The notes: generated by a model not told the origin, from the sequence alone. A stretch of 44,621 nucleotides of DNA from Thermoplasmatota archaeon (GCA_029762535.1 JARVGK010000025.1:1-44621), one strand, 5' to 3'; counted from the first letter of the stretch, positions 33,135 through 42,383 are shown. Numbers and translations: made by a program.

Positions 33135-33305
33135 TCAAGGTCCCTCGAAACCGCAGCCGGGGCATATGTATATGGCCGACTGGTTCCTGCAGTTGCCACA
33201 TCTACCAAGCTGGACATTGTTGCAGTTCGGGCAGATGAACATGACGTCATGCTCCCTCGAGAGGGGTATTCCACATGAGGTGCATCGAGATATCGGATCG
33301 GGCAT
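33135..33305 (-). CDS. Small four-CPxCG zinc-finger protein (HVO_2753-like), 56 residues
   Basis: The frame from ATG 33305 to TGA at 33135-33137 is too short for usual gene lists but clearly real. It has four Cys pairs, C8-x2-C11-G, C25-P-N-C28, C36-x2-C39 and C47-P-G-C50-G, giving two zinc sites. This is the conserved archaeal zinc-finger protein (DUF1610/HVO_2753 family) normally encoded directly before aEF-1beta, as here. In haloarchaea the homologue affects swarming and biofilm formation; its molecular role, probably RNA or ribosome binding, is unknown. Confidence 0.92.
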   Translation of the reverse strand: MPDPISRCTSCGIPLSREHDVMFICPNCNNVQLGRCGNCRNQSAIYICPGCGFEGP

Positions 33306-33409
33306 GGTGTTCGCCTCTTTTTCGCCCTTTAATGGGTCTTTCCATTTAAGCCTTTCCAGGTAATGGCCAATGTTTATTTACCCGCTTCCTTTTGTCATCA
33401 ACGATCCCC

Positions 33410-34609
33410 ATGGATAAAGCGATAGAGATCACGGATGAGATATACTGGATAGGCGTCAACGACAGGGAGACGCATCTTTTCGAGGCTTTGTGGCCCCTTC
33501 CCTACGGCGTGTCCTACAACTCCTACATCATAATGGACGAGAAGGTGGCGATCGTCGACACCGTCAAATTCACGGCTACCGGAACGTTCCTGGACAAGAT
33601 AAGCGACATACTATGCGGAAGGGACATCGACTATCTCGTGATCAACCACATGGAGCCGGACCACTCGGGCTCGATCAGGAGCCTCATAGAGCTTTACCCT
33701 GGTATAACGATAATCGGCAACAGGAAGACCGCGGAGTTCCTTGACAACTTCTACGGGATCGTGGACAACGTGAAAGTGGTAGAGGACGGCGAGTCCCTCT
33801 CACTGGGAAAGCACGATCTCACTTTCCACCTTACACCGATGGTACACTGGCCAGAGACCATGATGACCTACGACAGGACCAGCGGGATACTGTTCTCGGG
33901 GGACGCCTTCGGGGGCTTCGGGACCCTTGACGGATCGATATTCGACGACGAGCTCAACATCAAGTTCTTCGCGGATGAGATCTCCCGCTACTACACCAAC
34001 ATCGTCGCGAAGTTCAGCCCCATGGTCCAGTCCGCCCTCAAGAAGCTGTCGGGGCTCGATATAAGCATCATATGCGCGACCCACGGCCCCATCTGGAGGA
34101 AGAACCCCGAGTTCATAATAGATTACTACGACAGGCTCAGCCGCCAGGAGACGGAGGAGGGGGTCGTCATCGTCTACGGCTCGATGTACGGGAACACGAA
34201 GAAGATGGCCGAGGCGGTGGCAAGGGGGATCGCCCACGAGGGCATCCGAAACATCAGGATATACGATGCGTCAAAGACGCATCTATCCTACCTGATCAAC
34301 GATATCTGGAGGTACAGGGGGCTCGTCATAGGCTCCTGCACCTACAACGGCGGGATGTTCCCACCCATCTCCCAGCTCGTGCATTTCATGGAGAAGGCAA
34401 GGGTGAAGAACCATGTCGTGGGCGTGTTCGGATCCTACAGCTGGAGCGGCGAGGGCATAAAGGACCTGGAATCCTTCGCCAGATCGAGCTCCTGCAAATT
34501 CATCGAGCCCGCGGTATCGGCCCTGGCATGTCCCAAGGACGACGCTCTGGCATCCCTGTTCGACATGGGCAGCTCTCTGGCCAGAGAGGTCAAGGCCTTC
34601 AAGTGCTGA
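33410..34609 (+). CDS. fprA: FprA-type flavodiiron protein (oxygen reductase)
   Basis: A 399-residue A-type flavoprotein. The N-terminal beta-lactamase-like di-iron domain has H80-x-E82-x-D84-H85 (VINHMEPDHSGSIR), then HWPETMMTYD and SGDAFGGFG with further ligands, and ATHGPIWR. The C-terminal flavodoxin domain starts at about 253 with VYGSMYGNTKKMAEAV for FMN. The enzyme reduces O2 (or NO) to water in anaerobes, in methanogens with F420H2. TATA-like TTTATTTA at about 33373-33380 lies some 30 bases before ATG 33410. It is divergent from the zinc-finger/aEF-1beta unit. No terminal rubredoxin domain is present. Confidence 0.95.
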   Translation: MDKAIEITDEIYWIGVNDRETHLFEALWPLPYGVSYNSYIIMDEKVAIVDTVKFTATGTFLDKISDILCGRDIDYLVINHMEPDHSGSIRSLIELYPGITIIGNRKTAEFLDNFYGIVDNVKVVEDGESLSLGKHDLTFHLTPMVHWPETMMTYDRTSGILFSGDAFGGFGTLDGSIFDDELNIKFFADEISRYYTNIVAKFSPMVQSALKKLSGLDISIICATHGPIWRKNPEFIIDYYDRLSRQETEEGVVIVYGSMYGNTKKMAEAVARGIAHEGIRNIRIYDASKTHLSYLINDIWRYRGLVIGSCTYNGGMFPPISQLVHFMEKARVKNHVVGVFGSYSWSGEGIKDLESFARSSSCKFIEPAVSALACPKDDALASLFDMGSSLAREVKAFKC

Positions 34610-34658
34610 AATATCAGACCCAGCATGGTTTTATTTCCATGTCCAGTGTTCGGCCCCC

Positions 34659-35084
34659 ATGGTGAAGCGGATGCAGACTTGGATGATATTCGTCATACTC
34701 TCCTTTCTCATGTACGGATTGTGGGCCTTCCTCCCCAAGATCGCCTCGAAGGACCTTGACCCGAGGACCATACTGATCTTCGAGGGCATTGGCACGCTGG
34801 CCGTGGTCATGGTCCTCTTCTTGATAGCTGGCTTTAAAGTGCCCACGCACAGGACCGGGACACCGGTCGCGATCATGGCCGGATCTTTCGGGGCCGTCGG
34901 GTCCTTGCTGTTCCTGATGGCCCTCTCCAAAGGCAACACCTCGGTGGTCGTGACCGCCACCGCGCTCTATCCCCTTATGGTCATCGTGCTATCGAGCGTG
35001 TTCCTCAAAGAGCACCTTGAGGTTCGACAGATCGCCGGGATCGTACTCGCCCTTGCGGCCATGGTCCTCTTCGCCTGGAAATGA
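34659..35084 (+). CDS. Single-domain EamA/DMT-family membrane protein
   Basis: A 141-residue protein with five membrane helices, i.e. one EamA repeat rather than the usual two; such half-size proteins are thought to function as dimers. Typical features are WAFLPKIASKDLDPRTILIF near residues 23-42, the GSLLFLMALSKGNTSVVVTA segment and VFLKEHLEVRQIAGIVLALA at the C-terminus. Substrate unknown; metabolite export is usual in the family. TATA-like TTTTATTT at about 34627-34634 implies a leaderless start at ATG 34659. The stop overlaps a possible ATG of the next gene (35081). Confidence 0.88.
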   Translation: MVKRMQTWMIFVILSFLMYGLWAFLPKIASKDLDPRTILIFEGIGTLAVVMVLFLIAGFKVPTHRTGTPVAIMAGSFGAVGSLLFLMALSKGNTSVVVTATALYPLMVIVLSSVFLKEHLEVRQIAGIVLALAAMVLFAWK

Positions 35085-35119
35085 AAAGGTATTTCCGAGA
35101 AGTATGCCTTTTGACCTCC

Positions 35120-36214
35120 ATGAGGATAAGGACCGTCACACTGATGATGGACATCGATCCGAACATCATGGACGAACAGATCGAGGAGGCCTCAGCCTTC
35201 CTTCAGGGAGCACGGGAGACCTTTCGGGAGGGAGGATGGGAGGTGCAGACAGTACGGGCCTCCACCCAGCCTTTTGGTAATTATTTGGGCCCCGATAACC
35301 TAGATACCGCTATCGAACTCGACCGTCTCGCGGTTAGATCCGGGATAGACCATATCGGAATAGGTCCTGCCATCGACCCACTCCAGATAGGAATGGTCCC
35401 CCGGATCCTCGAAAGAACGCTAAGGACCAGCGCCTCCTGCATCATCTGCTCTGACAGCATCATCGAGGAGAACATCATATCGGCCGCCAGGGCCGTGAAG
35501 GCCATATCGGGGATCGAGAAGGATGGTATGAAGAACTTCCATTTCTGCTGCATGGCGACATGCCCTCCCGGCATCCCCTTCTTTCCAGCATCCTACAGCT
35601 CGGGGGAAGGACCCTCCTTCTCCATCGGACTCGAGTCGGCGGACCTTCTCCACACTGGAAACGAGAGGGCGCCTTTCGAGGAGCGTTTCAAAGCGTACAC
35701 CGATGCATGCCTCTCCATCGAGATGGTCGCCTCGGGGCTCGGGGGTTTCGAGTACGCCGGGATCGACACCTCTCTGAATCCTTCCATATCGCCGGAAGGC
35801 TCCGCCGCCCTCGTCATAGAGGGGCTTTCCGGTTCGCCGTTCGGATCCCCCGGCACTCTGGCGGCATGTTCCGAACTCACCGATCGCTTAAGGTCGATCC
35901 CGATCAAAAGGACCGGATTTTGCGGGCTGATGTTCCCCATCATGGAGGACGCGCATCTCGCCTCCCTGGCGGATGACGGCCTTCTCGACCTGCAGAGGTT
36001 GCTTCTGTATTCATCCGTTTGCGGCACGGGGCTCGACGCCGTTCCGCTCCGGGGGGATATATCCGAGTCGGTGCTCTCCTCGATACTCAGGGACGTAGCA
36101 CATCTGTCATGGAGGCTTGGAAAACCCCTCACCGCAAGGCTTCTGCCCTGCCCTGGGAAGAGAACAGAACTCTCCTCGGAGCATCTCATAAACTGCAGGG
36201 TGATCGATCCATAG
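35120..36214 (+). CDS. DUF711 family protein (PFL-like, COG2848)
   Basis: A 364-residue protein matching DUF711/UPF0210: the start MRIRTVTLMMDID, the central HFCCMATCPPGIPFFPASY and FSIGLESADLLH, and GFEYAGIDTSLNPSI near residue 220 are characteristic. The fold is related to the pyruvate-formate-lyase glycyl-radical barrel but has no glycyl-radical loop here, and the function is unknown. ATG 35120 matches the normal family N-terminus; ATG 35081 would give a 13-residue extension and an ATGA overlap with the EamA gene, so it cannot be excluded. It ends three bases before the convergent thioredoxin gene. Confidence 0.85.
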   Translation: MRIRTVTLMMDIDPNIMDEQIEEASAFLQGARETFREGGWEVQTVRASTQPFGNYLGPDNLDTAIELDRLAVRSGIDHIGIGPAIDPLQIGMVPRILERTLRTSASCIICSDSIIEENIISAARAVKAISGIEKDGMKNFHFCCMATCPPGIPFFPASYSSGEGPSFSIGLESADLLHTGNERAPFEERFKAYTDACLSIEMVASGLGGFEYAGIDTSLNPSISPEGSAALVIEGLSGSPFGSPGTLAACSELTDRLRSIPIKRTGFCGLMFPIMEDAHLASLADDGLLDLQRLLLYSSVCGTGLDAVPLRGDISESVLSSILRDVAHLSWRLGKPLTARLLPCPGKRTELSSEHLINCRVIDP

Positions 36215-36217
36215 ACC

Positions 36218-36541
36218 TCAGAGGAAGTCCTTCATCCTCGGGATCAGCGTATCGGCCCTCGTGAGGCCTGTCCAGCCCTCCACCGGCCTGCCGTCAACGA
36301 ACAGATAAAGCTGTGGTATTCCCCTCACTCCGAACCTCTGGGCCAGTGAGGGGTTCACATCCACATTCACCTTGGCGACCTGCACGCCCTCCGGAACTTC
36401 GGCCTTGGCCGCCTCGAGTATTCGGCCCTGCATCTGGCAGGGCATACACCAGGGTGCCCAGAAATCCACCAGTACTACGCGGTTCTCCTTGAGGAATGCG
36501 TCGAAGTTGTTGGCATCAAGCATATGAATATCGGGATCCAT
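36218..36541 (-). CDS. trxA: Thioredoxin with CMPC active site
   Basis: A 107-residue thioredoxin, normal length. The active site is W31-C32-M33-P34-C35 in LVDFWAPWCMPCQMQGR, differing from canonical WCGPC by Met for Gly. The cis-proline GIPQLYLFVDG and the preceding VNVDVNPSLAQRFGV are conserved. Changes at this position alter redox potential in the family. ATG 36541 is set by GGAGG six bases upstream; the longer frame to 36598 has no such site. It could reduce the peroxiredoxin and other disulphides. The gene is divergent from the TrmB-like regulator. Confidence 0.93.
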   Translation of the reverse strand: MDPDIHMLDANNFDAFLKENRVVLVDFWAPWCMPCQMQGRILEAAKAEVPEGVQVAKVNVDVNPSLAQRFGVRGIPQLYLFVDGRPVEGWTGLTRADTLIPRMKDFL

Positions 36542-36615
36542 GTCGGTCCTCCTGTAGTTAGGCGCCAACCAACAAAGTCCATATCTCACTTGTCCCATAC
36601 ACTACAGGGTATGCG

Positions 36616-36990
36616 ATGGCAGGACCGGACCGATCAAGAAAGATCAGGATGAGCACGGATGAGATGATGGAGTTCTTCTTCCACATCAAGGGCGAGGACC
36701 TGTGCATCTACAGGGACCTCCTCAAGAGCGGGCCAGCCACCGCCAAGGAGCTCGGCGGAAGGATGGGGAAAGACCGGGGGCCAGTTTATTCCGGGGTCAC
36801 ATCTCTCGTTAGGACGGGACTGGTGAGGAAGACCGTCAAGAAACGCAAGGCCGGAGGGCTCTACTACGTGTATGATGCGATGGAGCCGGAGAAGGTCCAC
36901 GACCTCCTCTGTGAGCGGATCAAGGACTGGCAGAACTCGATCGAATCCTCCCTCACCAAGGTCTGCTCGGACCTCAGGAAGGCCGGATGA
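36616..36990 (+). CDS. TrmB/PadR-like winged-helix regulator
   Basis: A 124-residue protein with a winged helix: DLCIYRDLLKSGPATAKELG then GRMGKDRGPVYSGVTSLVRT and GLVRKTVKKRKAGGLYYVYD (about residues 26-85). The pattern of a helix-turn-helix followed by a basic wing resembles archaeal TrmB-type regulators. A C-terminal helix (CERIKDWQNSIESSLTKVCS) is probably for dimerisation; its cysteines could be redox active. It lies divergently next to thioredoxin, a possible target, and overlaps the convergent flippase-like gene by 17 bases. Confidence 0.82.
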   Translation: MAGPDRSRKIRMSTDEMMEFFFHIKGEDLCIYRDLLKSGPATAKELGGRMGKDRGPVYSGVTSLVRTGLVRKTVKKRKAGGLYYVYDAMEPEKVHDLLCERIKDWQNSIESSLTKVCSDLRKAG

Positions 36991-38035
36991 CCTTTCTCTG
37001 CACCCCTATGAAGTTGATGGCCCAGGTCGATAGATACCCCAGCCCAAGCTCGAACGCGTAAGAGTTCATCTGGGTGAGTATAGCCACCGTAATGGCCGGA
37101 CCGGGGCTGACCCCCATCGCCACGTAAAGCCCGTACATCATGGTCTCCGAAATGCCGACCATCCCCGGGAGCTGGCTTATCAGGCCTACGATGAAAGTGA
37201 TGTGAACGGCCACGGCCACGGTCAGAACGCTCACCTGAAAGCCCACCGCCATGAAGAACATGTAGGCGGCGGCGATCCTCAAGAAATACATCAGTACCGC
37301 AAGGAAGATGTCAATAGACATCATGATCGGGTCCTTCAGCATCTCCTTGAATGACTCCCTGAAGCTTGAAAAACCCTCCTTGACCCTCTCCACGACGTGT
37401 TTTTTGTCGAAGGGGGATGTCCCTTTGAAGAATTTGGTCACCAGGTAGGCGACGTTGACCATCCTGTCTATCCTCCACCTCTTCATGCTTTTTAGAACTA
37501 GGAAGGAAACGCCTCCCACAACCAGCCAGAAGACGAAGAAGATGAAAAGGAAATACTTCAGAAGAGGAGGCATGTCGTATTTCGCGTAAGCGTATATCAT
37601 GGCCGGGATCAGCACAATGATCATACCCACGGTCAGCCCCATCTTGTCGACCATGGTCGCGGCGAATACCTCGGAGAACCGGGCCCTGTACCTCCTGGCA
37701 ACGGCCCCTGCCCTCACGGGCTCTCCTGCGAGCCTGCCGCTTGGCGTTGTGATATTGACGAAATTACCGGTCATGTTGGCGAGCATTACGTAGGGGAACC
37801 GGGCCCTTGGAACCCTTTTACTGACCAGCAGATACCACTTGATGGCCCAGGCGAGCTGAATGCAAAGGAACGCTATGATCGCAAGCAGGACGTGCTGCAG
37901 GTTCAGACCGAGCATCGTCGAGAGGACCTCACGCCCCCTTAACGAGAATATCACTATTATCACTACCAGCAAAATGAGGAGCGCCACTGCGGTGTAGAGC
38001 TTTCTCCTGGTGCCGGTGTCCATGTTACGGTTCAA
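36974..38035 (-). CDS. UPF0104/lysylphosphatidylglycerol-synthase-TM-like membrane protein
   Basis: A 353-residue protein with eight or so membrane helices of the flippase-like UPF0104 family. Signature sequences are NFVNITTPSGRLAGEPVRAG (about 92-111) and ISQLPGMVGISETMMYGLYV near the C-terminus, both expected in this family. Archaeal members are thought to move or modify polar lipids or glycolipids. ATG 38035 or 38023 may be used. It lies 20 bases after the OPT transporter gene on the same strand, so the two are probably co-transcribed; its 3' end overlaps the TrmB-like gene. Confidence 0.86.
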   Translation of the reverse strand: MNRNMDTGTRRKLYTAVALLILLVVIIVIFSLRGREVLSTMLGLNLQHVLLAIIAFLCIQLAWAIKWYLLVSKRVPRARFPYVMLANMTGNFVNITTPSGRLAGEPVRAGAVARRYRARFSEVFAATMVDKMGLTVGMIIVLIPAMIYAYAKYDMPPLLKYFLFIFFVFWLVVGGVSFLVLKSMKRWRIDRMVNVAYLVTKFFKGTSPFDKKHVVERVKEGFSSFRESFKEMLKDPIMMSIDIFLAVLMYFLRIAAAYMFFMAVGFQVSVLTVAVAVHITFIVGLISQLPGMVGISETMMYGLYVAMGVSPGPAITVAILTQMNSYAFELGLGYLSTWAINFIGVQRKVIRPS

Positions 38036-38055
38036 GACATATCCTGTAAAAATAT

Positions 38056-40185
38056 TTACCCGCCGACGACCAGATAAACGGCCAGCACAGTTCCGATTAT
38101 CGCCTCGCCTATGTAGAACCCCGTCATTATCATATACGAGTCAAGGAGCTTGAAGGTCTTCTCGGCCTCTCCCCAGTTAAGGCGCTTGGCCCTGGGACCG
38201 AGCCATTTCTTCTCCCACAGGTCCCTTGCGAAGCCTCCGGTGACCAGCATGAGGGTGTACTGCAGGGGCAGGTACATCCCGAGGCCGAAGGCCGTACCCA
38301 TTCCCGTAAGAAGCTCCACGAATACGCCGATGAATATGCCCAGGCCGAAAAGCAGCATGCTTACCTGGCCTCCGGCCAGGATCTGCACGAACACTGCGAA
38401 GGCCGATGCCTGAGGCGCCTCGAGCGCCATCTCGCCGTTGGCGAGCCTCATGGAGAAGAAGGCCGCCGCCAACGCTGCGGCGGGGGTGCCGAAGATTATC
38501 GCCACGGACTCGCCTTTGATGAGGTGCATGGGCCTCGTTCCAGCATAGAGCCCCGCCTTGAAATCCCACATGATCTCTGAGGATAACGAGATGGCGCTGC
38601 CGAAGACCGTTGTCCCCACGAGGGCCATCAGTATGATCTGGCTCTTGCCGTGGGGGAATGGTATGAGCAATGCGATGAGGCTGAACGAGCCGAACAGCAG
38701 GAGCAGGGTCAGGAAGGACGTTCCCGACACCGGCGTGGTACCGATCTCCCCGGAGATCTTGACAGCGATCGCACCCAGGGCGAAGGTCAGGACGACGAGA
38801 AGCCCGGAGAATACGAATGATGCCAGAACAGGGAAGCCGCCGAAGAGCCAGAAGGCCAGCCCTATGGTCACGAACGCAGCGCCCATGACAATGGGTATAT
38901 GCTGGGTGGGCCACTCGTACCAGCCCATTCCCGGCACCCACTCCTTCTTCTGACCTCCCTTGGTCTTCATGACGTCCTGAAAGACGGTCTTGAAAACGGG
39001 CAGCATCTTGAAGAGGGCTGTCGTGCCCCCTCCCAGAATGGCGCCTATGGCTATGATCTTCGCTATACCCTGCGCAGCCCCGAAGGCCGGAGCAGGATAT
39101 GGGATGAACTCAGACAGAGGGCCGGGAGGGATCGGCAGGGCCCGGACCGACAGGAAGCCCGTCCCTCCATACTTCTCGAGGATCGGGATATAGATGGGCA
39201 CATCCAGAAGATAGACCATCGGCACGATCAAGAACCATGTGACGAAGGATCCGAAAGCGACGGTGAGCGATGCCCTCGATTTCATGAACCAACCGATGGC
39301 GAATCCGATCCCCGTGAACTCGTACGAGATATGCGTTAGGTTGGACCACTTGTAGGGCATGTGTATCCGGCCGTGGCTGTACCACTGCCCGAGGCCGATG
39401 GAGTTGATCACATAGGTGATGGGGGGGAGGTCCTTGAAGAACGACAAGGGGAAGTCTCTAAGGAAAGCGAAGGCGAACATCGCCAGGAACGAGGCCATCA
39501 CCTTCTTGATCGAGCTGCGGGCCTGTTTCACCCCGCCTTCGGATAGATGCCCCGCGATATCGAGGAGCTTCACGAAGGCCTGGAAACCCGGGGAGGGCAG
39601 AGGATCCTCCACCTGCCACAGCCTCCTGAATATGATGAAGTACATCATACCCATTAGCGATGCGAACAGGGATGCGACCATCGCCAGCGGTACGATGTTC
39701 GAGCTCTCGATGAGGGCGGGGGAAAGCAGGGGCTCACCGTCGGACATGACGTACTGGCTGGAGTAAGCCAGCAAGTATATGGCCGGGAAGGTGAAGACGA
39801 ATCCGGTCACTGTCCTGTCGGTGGCGGTAGCGGAACCCGAGGCGATGTTCACCTGGGACGGCTTCCACCTGAAGAGCATTCCTACCAGATAGGAGACATA
39901 GAACGCTCCTCCGGTCACGAGGCCGATCTTGAGGGCGATGTACTGAGATATCACCGTGAACGGAAGACCGACCACGATTATGACCAGGAGCAGCTTCCAC
40001 CAGCTGAAGGAGGAGACCCTGAAGCCCTCGGTCCTGTTCTTATGGTCGAGGTATTCCTCGAGCACCTCGGTGTTAAGGTTCGAATACACCTCGGTGTCGA
40101 AATAGTTCAGCGTGCCCTTCTCGATCTTCTCCAGGCCCTTGGCAGTTGGAGGCTGCCTGTAAACGGACCTGCGGACCTTGCCCAT
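38056..40185 (-). CDS. OPT-family (oligopeptide/metallophore) transporter
   Basis: A 709-residue protein with about 14-16 membrane segments. Typical OPT features are the N-terminal FTVISQYIALKIGLVTGGAF, GSATATDRTVTGFVFTFPAI and the C-terminal IFIGVFVELLTGMGTAFGLG with MYLPLQYTLMLVTGGFARDL. OPT proteins import oligopeptides or metal-chelate complexes by proton symport. The substrate is not evident. The start ATG lies immediately next to the stop of the ATPase subunit D gene (40186), so translation is probably coupled to atpD; a functional link is not obvious apart from proton use. Confidence 0.9.
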   Translation of the reverse strand: MGKVRRSVYRQPPTAKGLEKIEKGTLNYFDTEVYSNLNTEVLEEYLDHKNRTEGFRVSSFSWWKLLLVIIVVGLPFTVISQYIALKIGLVTGGAFYVSYLVGMLFRWKPSQVNIASGSATATDRTVTGFVFTFPAIYLLAYSSQYVMSDGEPLLSPALIESSNIVPLAMVASLFASLMGMMYFIIFRRLWQVEDPLPSPGFQAFVKLLDIAGHLSEGGVKQARSSIKKVMASFLAMFAFAFLRDFPLSFFKDLPPITYVINSIGLGQWYSHGRIHMPYKWSNLTHISYEFTGIGFAIGWFMKSRASLTVAFGSFVTWFLIVPMVYLLDVPIYIPILEKYGGTGFLSVRALPIPPGPLSEFIPYPAPAFGAAQGIAKIIAIGAILGGGTTALFKMLPVFKTVFQDVMKTKGGQKKEWVPGMGWYEWPTQHIPIVMGAAFVTIGLAFWLFGGFPVLASFVFSGLLVVLTFALGAIAVKISGEIGTTPVSGTSFLTLLLLFGSFSLIALLIPFPHGKSQIILMALVGTTVFGSAISLSSEIMWDFKAGLYAGTRPMHLIKGESVAIIFGTPAAALAAAFFSMRLANGEMALEAPQASAFAVFVQILAGGQVSMLLFGLGIFIGVFVELLTGMGTAFGLGMYLPLQYTLMLVTGGFARDLWEKKWLGPRAKRLNWGEAEKTFKLLDSYMIMTGFYIGEAIIGTVLAVYLVVGG

Positions 40186-40863
40186 TCAGCTGACCTCCGG
40201 GGCTCTACCTGCCTCGAGGGCCTTGTTCTCCATGATAGCCTTTATCCTCTTCCTCCGGAAGAAGTCCTCCCTCTCACGCTCCTGGAGCTGCATGGTTATG
40301 TACCTCTCGGTATTCCTAAGCCTGGGGATGAATATGTGCTCCAGGGCGTTGACCCTTCTCTTGGTCTTCTCTATCTCAACGGCGATCCGCTCCATGGCGG
40401 ATTCGACCTCGGCGAGCTTGAGAAGGGATCGTATCGCCCCCCTGTATGCGGTCATCGAGTCGTCCAGCGCCTGGGGGGTCGAGCCCAATGACCAGGGCTT
40501 GTCCTTATCCTCGGGATCCCTCCCCTCGATGGTGGGCACTCTCACCCCCATGATGTTGAGCATGGATATCCTCGGAGCGGGATATGGTTCTATCCCCAGT
40601 GTATACGATCTGATCGTCTCGTAACCGAGCACTGCCATGGCATTCTGGATATGGACCTGGGCTCCCTCGAACGAGGAGCGCACCTCGGACCTCAGCTCCT
40701 TCCTCCTTTTGATTATGTCGAAGAACTGCACCACCAGCGCGTCCCTCTTCTCGCCAAGCAATTTGTGTCCCTTCTCGGCAAGAATCCTCTTCCTCCGGGT
40801 GGATAGGAGCTCCATCCTGGTCGGGTTGATGCCCTCGATGACCTCGCCTGGCATTACCTTCAC
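40186..40863 (-). CDS. atpD: A/V-type ATP synthase subunit D
   Basis: A 225-residue coiled-coil protein forming the central stalk of the rotary A-type ATP synthase. The start MPGEVIEGINPTRMELLSTR and the C-terminal RRVNALEHIFIPRLRNTERY are diagnostic. Its usual neighbours (subunits A, B, E, F) are not in this window: tyrS is upstream and the OPT transporter downstream. A TATA-like AATAATAATAAATG (about 40888-40902 read on this strand) gives it its own promoter. Length is normal, with a charged C-terminus. No reason to think it is broken. Confidence 0.95.
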   Translation of the reverse strand: MKVMPGEVIEGINPTRMELLSTRRKRILAEKGHKLLGEKRDALVVQFFDIIKRRKELRSEVRSSFEGAQVHIQNAMAVLGYETIRSYTLGIEPYPAPRISMLNIMGVRVPTIEGRDPEDKDKPWSLGSTPQALDDSMTAYRGAIRSLLKLAEVESAMERIAVEIEKTKRRVNALEHIFIPRLRNTERYITMQLQEREREDFFRRKRIKAIMENKALEAGRAPEVS

Positions 40864-40921
40864 CGTTATATCGCTGCCCTCAATATCACATTTATTATTA
40901 TTATATGTCGGAGGAGAACGG

Positions 40922-42325
40922 TCATTGCTTCTTGATGTGCGACAATCCGGCGATGGCCCCGGGGTTGTTCTCGAAGTATTTCCTCAGCGGGTCCAGGATC
41001 GATATCAGCAGCTCCGAGACGGCTTTTTTTAGGTCCTGTGGATGGACCTCCTTGTTGACGAAGGCTGAACGAAGCTCCTCCATGGATGAGAAGGATACGT
41101 TGCCACCCCATTTCTCAGGCCGCTCTATCCTAAGCTGGCCCTTGAACGGGAAGACGATATGAGCGCATATGTCCATGACAGGGTTGTCAGGCACTCCCTC
41201 CGGGCACCAGGCCTTCTTCAGCTTCCTCCTGATATCATCGGGGGAGTCGTGGAGGAATATTCCTGAATCGGGATCGGACTTTGACATCTTCTCATCGGAT
41301 GCCTCCTCGGGATCCTCGTCGATCCCGAGATAATCCAGAAGCTCCGAGCGGGCGAGGTTCAGCGTCCTCTCGATGCCTTTTATCTCCATGGGTTCGGTTA
41401 CGGAATCCATGGCATTCGCATCCTTCTGAAGTATGTTGTATATCGGTGCCTTTCCCCCTACCCTTCTCCTCCCGGCGAGAAGGACCTCCAGAGCCTTGTG
41501 TCGTTTCTCCGGCGACATCGATGAGAGGCCGGTAATCAGGTCCCGCGTGTCCCCGCTTAGCCTTCCGTTCTTTATGAGGAGGGGGATATCCTCCTCCAGC
41601 CTCTTGGCGAGCGCATCGTGGTCCAGACCTCCGGATGATGTGCTGGCCATCTCCATCCTTCCGCTCTTGCTCAAGGATGATAGGAGCGGTGTGTGCAGGG
41701 CTATCGGTTTTTCCCGGCCGAGCTTCTCCGCCACATCCCTGGCGAGCATGTGGGCGTGCCTCTGGTCCGTCCCGCCGATGGCGAGGTCTATTCCCATGTC
41801 GAAGATGTCCGCCGCCTGCATTGAAGGGTATATGAACTTGGATGAGTCGGCGTCCGCCTCGTCCTCCTTCCTTCCCATGATGGTCATCGCTCTCCTGATC
41901 CTCGAAAGCGAGGCGGACTTGGCGACCCTCAGGACGGTCTCCCAGTACTGGGCGCGATCGGCCAGATCGCTGGCCCACATGAACTTTAACCTGCCGGAAT
42001 CGATCTCCGTCCCCAGGCCGTAGGCCCTGTAGCATTCCATGAAATACTTGCCGCAGGTCTTGATCCTCTCCATGTCGCCCCCATACTTGTCGTTGATGAA
42101 GGCGTGCCAGTCGGCAAGGAGGACTATCACCTCGAAATCAGCGTCCAGGAGCTGTTTGAGCTTTCGCGTTATTATAAGCCATCCTATGTGGACGAAGCCG
42201 GACGGCTCGTACCCCACGTATGCCCTGGGCCTCTCCTTGCGCTGGAGCAGTCCCCAGAGCTCCTGCTCCATGACGATCTCCTGGGCCCCTTCCGTGACCA
42301 GTTCCACCCTCTCCGTTATATCCAT
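40922..42325 (-). CDS. tyrS: Tyrosyl-tRNA synthetase, archaeal type
   Basis: A 467-residue class I synthetase. The HIGH motif is GYEPSGFVHIGWL (about 37-49), tyrosine-binding and GGTDQRHAHMLARDVAEKLG (about 183-202) follow, and the KMSKS loop is DEKMSKSDPDSGIF (about 340-353). The enzyme charges tRNA-Tyr and is longer than the roughly 310-residue archaeal enzymes, with an insert of about 130 residues between the GGTDQR and KMSKS regions that includes SKSGRMEMAS and the helical block RKALEVLLAGRRRVGGKAPI. ATG 42325 is preferred over 42337. The gene is divergent from the DUF2797 gene. Confidence 0.93.
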   Translation of the reverse strand: MDITERVELVTEGAQEIVMEQELWGLLQRKERPRAYVGYEPSGFVHIGWLIITRKLKQLLDADFEVIVLLADWHAFINDKYGGDMERIKTCGKYFMECYRAYGLGTEIDSGRLKFMWASDLADRAQYWETVLRVAKSASLSRIRRAMTIMGRKEDEADADSSKFIYPSMQAADIFDMGIDLAIGGTDQRHAHMLARDVAEKLGREKPIALHTPLLSSLSKSGRMEMASTSSGGLDHDALAKRLEEDIPLLIKNGRLSGDTRDLITGLSSMSPEKRHKALEVLLAGRRRVGGKAPIYNILQKDANAMDSVTEPMEIKGIERTLNLARSELLDYLGIDEDPEEASDEKMSKSDPDSGIFLHDSPDDIRRKLKKAWCPEGVPDNPVMDICAHIVFPFKGQLRIERPEKWGGNVSFSSMEELRSAFVNKEVHPQDLKKAVSELLISILDPLRKYFENNPGAIAGLSHIKKQ

Positions 42326-42383
42326 GAGCAATATCACCGACCCTGACGCTAGGCTAATAAGGGAGGGCTACTTTAAATTGATT

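Noticed and set aside
34072..34665. A 197-codon frame inside the flavodiiron gene
   Set aside because: Same-strand shadow of the FprA coding sequence with biased composition.
41292..42035. A 247-codon frame overlapping tyrS on the same strand
   Set aside because: It lies wholly within tyrS in another frame and lacks a family signature.
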